A DNA stretch of 35,184 bases from a virus: the IMG/VR virus record IMGVR_UViG_3300028388_001610, positions 1 through 35,184 of that record; one strand, given 5' to 3'. The first letter of the stretch is position 1, and the number at the start of each line of letters is the position of its first letter. This document shows positions 24,343 through 30,699 of the stretch, piece by piece. A program made the position numbers and the translations under genes. The notes beneath the pieces were generated by a model. It worked only from the letters and a program-made list of their open reading frames with translations, had not been told where the DNA came from and ran no database searches.

Positions 24343-24350
24343 CTATTATT

Positions 24351-24404
24351 CTCCGTTCAGATCGTTCAGTATAGTTATACACTAGCAGAGAATAGTAGAT
24401 ATAC
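24351..24404 (-). promoter_or_regulatory. Conserved promoter/operator motif, copy 3
   Basis: Read on the - strand, a block of about 54 bases runs from GTATATCTA through CTATTCTCTG and ACTATACT to GAACGATCTGAACGGAG. The first 45 bases upstream of the ligase ribosome site match the block at 29291-29335 with only two differences, and the 30-base core matches 10476-10505 more loosely. The core here is AGTGTA-TAAC-TATACT, an imperfect palindrome. Its end includes the GGAG used by the ligase gene. Confidence 0.6.
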
Positions 24405-24643
24405 TACTGTCTCTCCTGTTTCCAACCGCGAGCCATTAGGCACTGTTTTGTTATATTGGCGCGCTCGAAACCGATCGCTATAACTGAACCGTAACCGTAA
24501 TCCGGCACAGCCTTAGTGGCTTCGTACTGACAGGCGGTCTTATCTTTTTCAAACTCGCTGGCCGTAGCACCCGGCTTATTCCAGGTAGCTGTAGCACAGC
24601 CGTGGATCAGAGTAAGTAGTGCTAGCGCTGCGAGTTTTTTCAT
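24404..24643 (-). CDS. Small lipoprotein
   Basis: 79 residues. It has a type II signal peptide (MKKLAALALLTLIHGC, lipid-modified Cys16) and then an extracytoplasmic part with two further cysteines (KTACQYEATKA, TKQCLMARGW) that could form a disulfide. The layout resembles small bacterial lipoproteins of unknown function. A good GGAG ribosome site precedes the ATG. Phage lipoproteins of this size can block receptors (superinfection exclusion, as with T5 Llp), but that role is inference here. Confidence 0.75.
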   Translation of the reverse strand: MKKLAALALLTLIHGCATATWNKPGATASEFEKDKTACQYEATKAVPDYGYGSVIAIGFERANITKQCLMARGWKQERQ

Positions 24644-24659
24644 AGTATTCTCCTAAATC

Positions 24660-25220
24660 TTATACGTTCAGCGTTATACGATCCATGATCCTGGTTAGTC
24701 GGCGTGCCTGCATGATTGCGTCATGATCAGCTCGATGAGGAATGAGATCTGAATCAAATTCTTTCGGCAGAAAGAAGCCGAATTCAGACTTAAATGTTCG
24801 ATAGCATCTCTCTTGCCAGAAATTCCACGGAGCGTCCATATCACACATTTTGTACGCGTGTTTGAGTATGATTAGATCGAATGATGGACTATTGGCCCAT
24901 ATCTTTGGGTAATCTTCTTGTCTTGTTACTCCATCATACCAGGCCGTAAATGCTATTAGAACGCTCTCTATTGACGGGTATATCGATATTTCTAAGGATT
25001 CCTTGGCCTCGTCTGACTGCTCGTCCCACCAGCCGAGCGTGCCCTCGTCGTACGTGTAACTGAAATCGTTCTCAGCATGCATATCATCATAGAACTCTTT
25101 TCGCACACCACCAAGAAATACATTGCGCTGATCGAGAGTACAGGCGCCTATCTGCAGTATGGCAGAAGTCGGACTAACTCCTAAGGTCTCAAGATCTACC
25201 ATTACGTCATATTCGCTCAT
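24660..25220 (-). CDS. DEDDh 3'-5' exonuclease (DexA/RNase T-like)
   Basis: A 186-residue protein with the exonuclease triad. Asp9 and Glu11 lie in VDLETLG, Asp115 in ANSPSFDLIIL, and His162 with Asp167 in HRADHDA. The layout, including the long insert with WWDEQS, resembles phage DexA-type enzymes and Rv2179c-like exonucleases. The substrate could be RNA or single-stranded DNA. The ATG overlaps the stop of the dCMP deaminase gene (ATGA), so it is translated from the nucleotide-modification operon. It may recycle nucleotides or trim RNA. Confidence 0.85.
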   Translation of the reverse strand: MSEYDVMVDLETLGVSPTSAILQIGACTLDQRNVFLGGVRKEFYDDMHAENDFSYTYDEGTLGWWDEQSDEAKESLEISIYPSIESVLIAFTAWYDGVTRQEDYPKIWANSPSFDLIILKHAYKMCDMDAPWNFWQERCYRTFKSEFGFFLPKEFDSDLIPHRADHDAIMQARRLTRIMDRITLNV

Positions 25221-25807
25221 ACTCCTATCTCCTTAAGCAAGCCGCACTCCGTACATTCTCTAAATATCGTACTGTCACTCTTAGTCCGCTTGCTGGAAGA
25301 CACCCAGTGCCGATGCTCGCAGACCTCGTCTATCTCATATATCGTCATTTGTTCTGGGAAATGCTCCCAAATTCTGCCTTCTCTAGAAGACTCCCACATA
25401 TCTCTAAGCTGTTCATGACCTGGGTAGCGATCACTAAATACTATGCGCTGACAGCTTGTATTCATTAACAACTTTATGCAATGTACACACGGACTAGTCG
25501 TACAGTACGCTGTATTTATTGCTTCGACGTCGGAGCACTGAAGAAGTGCATTGGCTTCCGCGTGGATGGCCTCGCACTTATCCAGATCCTGTCCAGAACT
25601 TGACCTAGAACCTTCGCAAGGACGTTCAAGACAATTTGTAACGCCGCGAGCACGGCCATTATACCCAGTAGCAATAACATGATTGAGATTATTGGTAAGG
25701 ACGCAACCAACCTTACGACGAAGACAAGTACCACGTAAACTGACGAGTTGCGCCATCTTGATGAAGTACTCATCAACTTCCATTCTCCCTGCTGTATCGG
25801 TTGTCAT
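25217..25807 (-). CDS. dCMP deaminase
   Basis: A 196-residue protein with the zinc cytidine/deoxycytidylate deaminase motifs: H82-A-E84 (catalytic Glu84) and SPCVHC (Cys107, Cys110). It converts dCMP to dUMP for thymidylate supply. A C-terminal extension carries a second likely zinc site (Cys163, a His near 165-167, Cys185 and Cys188 in ECTEC), which is unusual and not part of the basic fold. The ATG at 25807 has GGAG 7 bases upstream and lies 35 bases inside the hydroxymethylase gene. With a dCMP hydroxymethylase next door, this enzyme would compete for the same dCMP pool, as in T4. Confidence 0.9.
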   Translation of the reverse strand: MTTDTAGRMEVDEYFIKMAQLVSLRGTCLRRKVGCVLTNNLNHVIATGYNGRARGVTNCLERPCEGSRSSSGQDLDKCEAIHAEANALLQCSDVEAINTAYCTTSPCVHCIKLLMNTSCQRIVFSDRYPGHEQLRDMWESSREGRIWEHFPEQMTIYEIDEVCEHRHWVSSSKRTKSDSTIFRECTECGLLKEIGV

Positions 25808-26606
25808 TCAACCACTCCGTAAACTGATGATTCTTTTTATCGCAGTCTTCTGATTTAAAGGACATAAGATTAACTACCTCACGTCTATCAAATATTTCTG
25901 GGCAGTAGATCTCGTAGTACCCGTCACGACCTTCGTCGATAATCTGGTCCAGCATATCAAAGTGTCTCTCATATACGTGGAAGCTGTCGACTTTATGGGT
26001 ATACGTACCAAGCGCTAGTCCCTCGTACGTACTGACGAGCATCTTGTAGACCATCTCGTGTAGAACAGAGAAACAGAAAACGTCGTTAGTGAAACCCCAC
26101 ATAGCGTCCTGGCTACGCATGTTCACGCTCATATAGAGACTATTATCTCGTATACGAAACGAAATACTCTCTGTACAGACGATGTCCTTATTGCCTTCAT
26201 AGAGATGGTTTACGCTGAGCATCGGTATGACGGCCTGTCGCGTATCTCTGTCTCTTATGAGTTGGTCTACGACCCAATCTATACCCGCTTCACCGCCAGG
26301 CATGTACCTCAGTCTGAACCAGTATTGGCCGTAATTAGAGTGCCACCCTCCGCCATCAGGAACCTCTAGATCTTCCCACATAGACGCTGATTTTGTGATC
26401 ATTCGATTATATCGATCGCCTGTAAGATACCACAGCATCTCGTACTTGGCGTAATCAAGGTTGAATTTGCGAGCTCTAAAGGACGTAAATCTACAGCGCG
26501 GCGGGAGCGTCACCATATAGTCCTGTATCTCCAGGACCTTTAGGCCTCTCGGTGATACTAGCTGGCCCTTAGTGCGAAGGTCTTTGTAGACGCTTAGAAA
26601 ACGCAT
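25773..26606 (-). CDS. Thymidylate-synthase-family dNMP hydroxymethylase (probably dCMP)
   Basis: 277 residues with the thymidylate synthase layout: NYGQYW (about 91-96), phosphate-binding RDRDTRQAV (118-126), nucleophile Cys144 in DIVCTES, RSQD (164-167), and DSFHVYERH near 207-215. At the position of E. coli ThyA Asn177, which selects uracil, the ungapped alignment gives Asp175 (GFTND). In T4 dCMP hydroxymethylase an Asp at this place selects cytosine. I therefore infer conversion of dCMP to 5-hydroxymethyl-dCMP with methylenetetrahydrofolate; dUMP hydroxymethylation is the alternative. The gene overlaps the kinase gene upstream and the deaminase gene downstream. Family certain, substrate inferred. 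Confidence 0.85.
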   Translation of the reverse strand: MRFLSVYKDLRTKGQLVSPRGLKVLEIQDYMVTLPPRCRFTSFRARKFNLDYAKYEMLWYLTGDRYNRMITKSASMWEDLEVPDGGGWHSNYGQYWFRLRYMPGGEAGIDWVVDQLIRDRDTRQAVIPMLSVNHLYEGNKDIVCTESISFRIRDNSLYMSVNMRSQDAMWGFTNDVFCFSVLHEMVYKMLVSTYEGLALGTYTHKVDSFHVYERHFDMLDQIIDEGRDGYYEIYCPEIFDRREVVNLMSFKSEDCDKKNHQFTEWLNDNRYSRENGS

Positions 26607-27099
26607 GATCTATTCTCCCTACGAGTTGACGGAATGACATGACCTTAAAGTCATACGATATTACACCTGGCAAGTCATGGGCCATACGAACATAGTTATT
26701 TCGTACTATTTTGTTCTCTGATCTCATACGAGCCTCGTCTTCCTCAGATTCGTAGACTGCACGAGCGTGTCCATCGAGATTTTGTGCCGTACATATCACT
26801 ATAATTACTGGGCTAGAGAGTATTTGATTCACGTAAGAAGCATGCATCTTAAGGTCGGCATCTTCCTGTATCTCCGGTAGATTGCACACGTTACTGATGC
26901 CTGTAAACCTGTCCCATACACACGGATACTTTAGTAACCAGTGAGTCTGGTACAGCATACAAATTTCAGCGTGGGCCATGTCTACTGGTGGCGGACCAGC
27001 GCTAAAAGCATGAATACCGTAGTGCACGCTTAGCTTGCCGACTAGAGTACTCTTACCAGATGCGTCGGCACCCTCGACTATTATCGATGGCTTACGCAC
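26569..27099 (-). CDS. P-loop deoxynucleoside monophosphate kinase
   Basis: 176 residues starting at GTG. The Walker A motif GADASGKST is at residues 10-18, as in thymidylate-kinase-like enzymes. WDRFTG (about 62-67) resembles the DR(Y/F) motif of that family, and a lid-like charged segment (EDEARMRSENKIVR) follows. Between the hydroxymethylase and the pyrophosphohydrolase, it most likely phosphorylates hydroxymethyl-dNMP, the job of T4 gp1, which has a different fold. A plain dTMP kinase role is possible. Overlaps both neighbours. Confidence 0.8.
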   Translation of the reverse strand: MRKPSIIVEGADASGKSTLVGKLSVHYGIHAFSAGPPPVDMAHAEICMLYQTHWLLKYPCVWDRFTGISNVCNLPEIQEDADLKMHASYVNQILSSPVIIVICTAQNLDGHARAVYESEEDEARMRSENKIVRNNYVRMAHDLPGVISYDFKVMSFRQLVGRIDHAFSKRLQRPSH

Positions 27100-27526
27100 T
27101 CTTCTTGGCCTTCTCTAGTATTCGAGCAAACTTCAGCTCTGGGTCCACCCAAGAACTCGGTTTAACTGCGTCGGCAGCATCATAGCCTTCACGACCGACC
27201 TTAGTACCAGACTTCTTAAGAAGATTGGCTTGATGTACAGCGTCGAAGAGTTCGGCATGAGTCTTTTCACCGATTCCGTTCTTGTAGAAGATACCCAGAA
27301 GAAAGTACTCAAGATCAATCAATCCGTCAAGAATGCCTATGAAATCGCCTCTTTCGTACGACTGTTCTATCTCGTCAATTTCTTCTCTCAATTGATGCAT
27401 TGACAGCTTAAACTCATCAACTTTCTGTTGGCCGGGTTCTCGCTTGCTTATGCCCAGTATGCTTCGGTTGAAGTTGATAACATCCAGCATCTGCTTGTTT
27501 ACTGGGATATACTCTATGTCGCTCAT
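27092..27526 (-). CDS. MazG-like/PRA-PH nucleotide pyrophosphohydrolase
   Basis: A 144-residue all-alpha protein with the metal-binding pattern of the superfamily: EEIDE (48-52) and DGLID (67-71). A conserved C-terminal arm follows (DAVHQANLLKKSGTKVGREG). Enzymes of this type hydrolyse dNTPs to dNMP and pyrophosphate. In this operon the economical role is removing dCTP, which supplies dCMP and keeps unmodified cytosine out of phage DNA (the T4 gp56 role). The ATG overlaps the carbamoyltransferase stop (ATGA). Substrate not provable from sequence. Confidence 0.8.
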   Translation of the reverse strand: MSDIEYIPVNKQMLDVINFNRSILGISKREPGQQKVDEFKLSMHQLREEIDEIEQSYERGDFIGILDGLIDLEYFLLGIFYKNGIGEKTHAELFDAVHQANLLKKSGTKVGREGYDAADAVKPSSWVDPELKFARILEKAKKSA

Positions 27527-29184
27527 GTTATTACCACCGTATACACTCGTTTATCCTCATCGTTACTGAGTTGATATTGATGACATCGCAGCACGTCTTG
27601 CATGCTGTACACTATGGGCATTCCGTGCTCGTTAAATGATGTGTTTATGAGCATTTCGTGCTGAGTTTCGACCAGTACTGGGTGTAACCAGTGATCAAAA
27701 TCTACTATCTGAGGGCGACCCGTATATCCCGTAGGATTATCTGGATCATATATAGGAGTATTGTGGGCCGCGCCTAGAAAATCCGGGTCCATCATTCTAT
27801 AGTCTCGCGTACAGATCATGTACTCGAGCGACTTGTGGACCTTCGTAATGTTCTCGAACAGTCTAGTAGACTCTCTTCTCGTGACTATCGGAGCCATTGG
27901 CATGATAGTCGATCGTCCGTTAAGTGAGTTAATGTACTGCACGTTCTCTACAGTTGGTAAAGCGAGTGTAGTAGTATTGCCTAGTGCGCGAGCACCGAAC
28001 TCCATCGAATCTCTTACTACATTAACGATCTTGTTCTTGGCGATAAGATCGTTGATGAAGGGCACATACTCATTTGGGTCGTTTACGAAACAGTGTAGTC
28101 GCTCGCACTCTAACGGATACGTCTCTCGCTTACCCCACATGAGATGTTCCGGCCATACGAAATCTTTCTCCATAGCATGATAGAGTCCGATAGGAGCACC
28201 CTGATCTCCAGCCAGAGGCATTACGCAGAACTGGCCTGGCACGCACTTCGTCAGTTCGTTATTGAGCTTGACGTTCATAAAGAGACCGCCTACGACTATC
28301 AAGTTCTCTGGGTCATGCTCTTTTACGATACTCTTCATTACGTACTCTAGCCTGCTCTGCACGTAAAAAGCGACTATGGCTCGCTTGGCCTCTTCCGAGT
28401 ACTGTCTTTCTACGCCAAGCTTCTTGAGAAATTTGTCGAAGTGGAGAGCATACTGGTATCGAAGAGCGGGAAGAGCATCAAGTGCTAGGAGTGGGTCGTA
28501 TCGATCGACAGTGTCTCTGTCACGAATTATTTCGAGGTGAGTCTCGGCCGCTTTTTCAGCGAGCTCTGTAACTATCTCAATTTCTTCCTCTATGAGATAG
28601 TTGTCAACGTGTGCCTCGTAGCCAAGCAGTTTATACTCATCCTGGTTCTCCCTCATACCCAGGTAAGCAGTAGCGTACTGGTACATTAGACCCAAACTTG
28701 ACTCGTATCCGAAGGACCTTCGGAACAATTGCGGCTCATGATAGTTATCGAGCCAGTATAGAGACATCGTCTCGCCGAAGTTACCGAAACCATCCGCTAC
28801 GAGTACTAGAGTATTACTGGCTGGAATTTCGTCTCCGGCAAACGCGCAGGCCGACCAAGCGTGAGCATCGTGATGGGTAAAGTCCATCGATACCGAGTGG
28901 ACCTTCGCGTTTGGTAGGTTAAAATGGAAGTACAGCGGGTCGAAGTACTTGTCGTGAATTTCCGGTAGCTCACCGTCTACGAACCAATGTGATATGTAGA
29001 CGTCAGCTATATTCTCGAACTCTTTCGGGTACAGTCGCTTAATCTGCTCTATCGCATTACGAGGAAATGAGCTATCACTCTTTTTCTTCGTGAGTCGCTC
29101 TTCCTCATAGCCCGCAATTACGTGACCGTTACGAAGCAGTACGGCACTCGAATTATGTCCTAGTGATAGGAGTAATCGTGACAT
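27523..29184 (-). CDS. Carbamoyltransferase (NodU/CmcH/TobZ family)
   Basis: A 553-residue full-length member. N-terminal SLGHNSSAVLL and EEERLTKKKSDSSFP, metal site HHDAH (104-108), LVLVADGFGNFGETMSLYW, IVVGGLFMNVKLNNEL, PLAGDQGAPIG, FGARALGNTTTLA and the C-terminal LINTSFNEHGMPIV are all family signatures. The family makes carbamoyl-adenylate from carbamoyl phosphate and ATP and transfers the carbamoyl group to a hydroxyl. Leading an operon with a hydroxymethylase, kinase and pyrophosphohydrolase, it probably carbamoylates hydroxymethylcytosine in DNA. RBS AAGGACG precedes the ATG, and a 76-nt structured segment lies just upstream. Confidence 0.9.
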   Translation of the reverse strand: MSRLLLSLGHNSSAVLLRNGHVIAGYEEERLTKKKSDSSFPRNAIEQIKRLYPKEFENIADVYISHWFVDGELPEIHDKYFDPLYFHFNLPNAKVHSVSMDFTHHDAHAWSACAFAGDEIPASNTLVLVADGFGNFGETMSLYWLDNYHEPQLFRRSFGYESSLGLMYQYATAYLGMRENQDEYKLLGYEAHVDNYLIEEEIEIVTELAEKAAETHLEIIRDRDTVDRYDPLLALDALPALRYQYALHFDKFLKKLGVERQYSEEAKRAIVAFYVQSRLEYVMKSIVKEHDPENLIVVGGLFMNVKLNNELTKCVPGQFCVMPLAGDQGAPIGLYHAMEKDFVWPEHLMWGKRETYPLECERLHCFVNDPNEYVPFINDLIAKNKIVNVVRDSMEFGARALGNTTTLALPTVENVQYINSLNGRSTIMPMAPIVTRRESTRLFENITKVHKSLEYMICTRDYRMMDPDFLGAAHNTPIYDPDNPTGYTGRPQIVDFDHWLHPVLVETQHEMLINTSFNEHGMPIVYSMQDVLRCHQYQLSNDEDKRVYTVVIT

Positions 29185-29202
29185 TACACGTCCTTAAATG
29201 GT

Positions 29203-29278
29203 GAGGACGCTGGACAGAAAAGAAGTACTTCGCTGAGTGGGCACTCTTACCTCTCGTCTGGTTGGATCCAGCGTCCTC
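29203..29278 (-). ncRNA. Candidate structured leader of the carbamoyltransferase gene
   Basis: GAGGACGCTGGA (29203-29214) and TCCAGCGTCCTC (29267-29278) form a perfect 12-bp outer stem around 52 bases. Read on the - strand, the inside holds GAGTGCCCACTC (a small hairpin) and the palindrome GAAGTACTTC. The element ends 18 bases before the carbamoyltransferase ATG and begins just after the conserved promoter-like block. It could be a regulatory leader, an attenuator or a small RNA on either strand. I do not recognise a known riboswitch. Confidence 0.45.
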
Positions 29279-29281
29279 GTT

Positions 29282-29335
29282 GTATTTCTACTATTCTCCG
29301 CTAGTATATAACTATACTGAACGATCTGAACGGAG
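29282..29335 (+). promoter_or_regulatory. Conserved promoter/operator motif, copy 2 (on + strand)
   Basis: A block of about 54 bases nearly identical to the sequence in front of the ligase gene, but in the opposite orientation: it points right, into the 3' end of the - strand SSB-like gene. The core AGTATA-TAAC-TATACT (29304-29319) is nearly symmetric, so it may work leftward for the carbamoyltransferase operon. It even retains the CTGAACGGAG end that serves as the ribosome site at the ligase gene. The intergenic gap 29185-29336 holds only this block and the structured element. Confidence 0.55.
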
Positions 29336-29336
29336 A

Positions 29337-30179
29337 TTACCAGGAACTCAACAATGCGTCCATGTCCTCATCCTGCGACTCAGACTGCGCACTCGCTGCC
29401 GGCGGTGCCGGCTGCTCAGCTTCAGTCGCAGCCGGAGCAGCGGGTGCCGACTGATGAGTGACCTGAGCCGCAGAACTGTTCTGATGCTCAAGAACTGGTC
29501 TGTCAGACTCCCACTCCTTCTCATTGGCTCGCTTGAGAGCAATCGTACCCTGCTGCTCGTTAAGCACACCAGCGGCATTGAAGTGCAGCATGGCCCAATC
29601 AGAGTCTTCATCGATACTGATAGTCGTAATTACTGCCTCGAGCGGAATACCTTGCTTGGCCAGGTCTTTGCCGTAATTAGACAGATTCTTGAGTGATGCC
29701 ACAGTAATATTGAGCAGATAGGCCGTGCCGTCCTCGATATTCTTGGCATTGACGACGATCAGTCGCTTGGAGTCACGACAAGCCTTAGCCTTACCGCCGG
29801 ACATCGATTTGGCTGAACCCCACTTATTCTGCGGACATGTAGCACAGTCAGTAGACTGTGGCGAAGTAATCCACGAATCAGGGCGAACACCATCATATGA
29901 TGAACAGTCTGGCGGAGAGCTGTCACCTGGTTCGTAAGCACCTGCGTAGAACGTCTTGGCCATACCATTTTCAGGTTGTACGCCGACGATAACTACGTGA
30001 ATCGGGTCGGCCGTCTTCATCTTAACCTCACCATTTTCGATGAAGTTGAATCGACGTGACTTGAGACTGATTCGAGGTACCGAGTCTACCGTTGATACCA
30101 CCTTGTCTGCATCTGCCTTGGCTTCACCGGCGTCAATCTTTGCCTTCAGCCAATCTGGTAGAGCGAGTTCTTTACTCAT
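29337..30179 (-). CDS. Single-stranded DNA-binding protein candidate
   Basis: 280 residues. Four cysteines (Cys92, Cys112, Cys115, Cys134) in PDCSSYDG, DCATCPQNKWGS and ACRDSKRL suggest one zinc site inside a beta-rich core. A long Ala/Pro/Glu/Ser linker (about 230-265) leads to an acidic, aromatic tail ending DEDMDALLSSW, the hallmark of SSB tails that recruit partner proteins. T4 gp32 also combines a zinc module with an acidic tail. It is close to helicase and nuclease genes. Fold not confirmed; an SSB role is the best reading. Confidence 0.65.
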   Translation of the reverse strand: MSKELALPDWLKAKIDAGEAKADADKVVSTVDSVPRISLKSRRFNFIENGEVKMKTADPIHVVIVGVQPENGMAKTFYAGAYEPGDSSPPDCSSYDGVRPDSWITSPQSTDCATCPQNKWGSAKSMSGGKAKACRDSKRLIVVNAKNIEDGTAYLLNITVASLKNLSNYGKDLAKQGIPLEAVITTISIDEDSDWAMLHFNAAGVLNEQQGTIALKRANEKEWESDRPVLEHQNSSAAQVTHQSAPAAPAATEAEQPAPPAASAQSESQDEDMDALLSSW

Positions 30180-30634
30180 TATTTTCTCCTAACCTGTATT
30201 CCTTCTTCCACAACATACTCGACACCTATTTCCTGAGGTGCCAAACCCTTGTCGCCCTTAGCTAGCTCTTCAGCCATTATTTCCTTAAAGTGTAGCTTGG
30301 CGACACGTTTTTCTACGAGTCCGAAGTCATTCTTTTCAACCATGTAGCGGCATAGCTTTTCCCAACCCTCCGGGCCGGCGACACGAGCAAAGTCTTTGTC
30401 GACTTTGAACGCTGTTCCATGGTCGGTCTTGAAGCTATTAACTCCGAGCTGTCTAGAGACTTCCAGGATATCGGCTTCGATGATAGCCATATCTCCTTTT
30501 GCTCTTATTTCGTACTCTTTGAACTCTCTACGCTTGTCAGATAAGGCATCTCGAATTTCGACATAGGCAGAGACGAGATCATCAATACTCTTCGGTGCTT
30601 CGTCTTCATGTATGAGTGTACTTGCGTCTGGCAT
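30179..30634 (-). CDS. Conserved-looking phage protein of unknown function
   Basis: 151 residues. An N-terminal helical, probably coiled-coil part (IDDLVSAYVEIRDALSDKRR, then IRAKGDMAIIEADILEVSRQ) is followed by a compact domain with NSFKTDHGTAFKVDKDFARV and GPEGWEKLCRYMVEKNDFG, ending in a basic VRRK. The pattern is familiar from phage replication regions, often beside SSB-like genes, but I know no function. The stop overlaps the start of the SSB-like gene, so they are probably co-translated. Confidence 0.6.
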   Translation of the reverse strand: MPDASTLIHEDEAPKSIDDLVSAYVEIRDALSDKRREFKEYEIRAKGDMAIIEADILEVSRQLGVNSFKTDHGTAFKVDKDFARVAGPEGWEKLCRYMVEKNDFGLVEKRVAKLHFKEIMAEELAKGDKGLAPQEIGVEYVVEEGIQVRRK

Positions 30635-30662
30635 CAGTAGTCTCCAACTTAACTAACAGTTC

Positions 30663-30668
30663 ATTATA
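30663..30668 (-). promoter_or_regulatory. Possible -10 box upstream of the SSB-like pair
   Basis: TATAAT on the - strand, 29 bases before the ATG at 30634, in the 65-bp gap after the helicase gene. No good TTGACA-like -35 box is found at 16-18 bp spacing. A weak or activator-dependent promoter is possible. Confidence 0.3.
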
Positions 30669-30699
30669 CACCAGGATTATCCTCAACGTATACTGGTTC

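Noticed and set aside
29203-29278. A tRNA-like element: 76 nt with a 7-bp acceptor-like end and CTGGTTGGATCCAG resembling a T arm
   Set aside because: On either strand the T stem does not pair in the correct register, and no 5-bp anticodon stem with a 7-nt loop exists. The extended 12-bp stem explains the pairing better.
24351-29335. Transposon ends bounded by the inverted 54-bp blocks
   Set aside because: No transposase is encoded between them and both copies have regulatory-type positions; no flanking target duplications are apparent.
29262-29696. A + strand open frame downstream of the promoter-like block
   Set aside because: It is antisense to the SSB-like gene, Arg/Leu-rich and low in sequence character, and starts inside the structured gap without a ribosome site.
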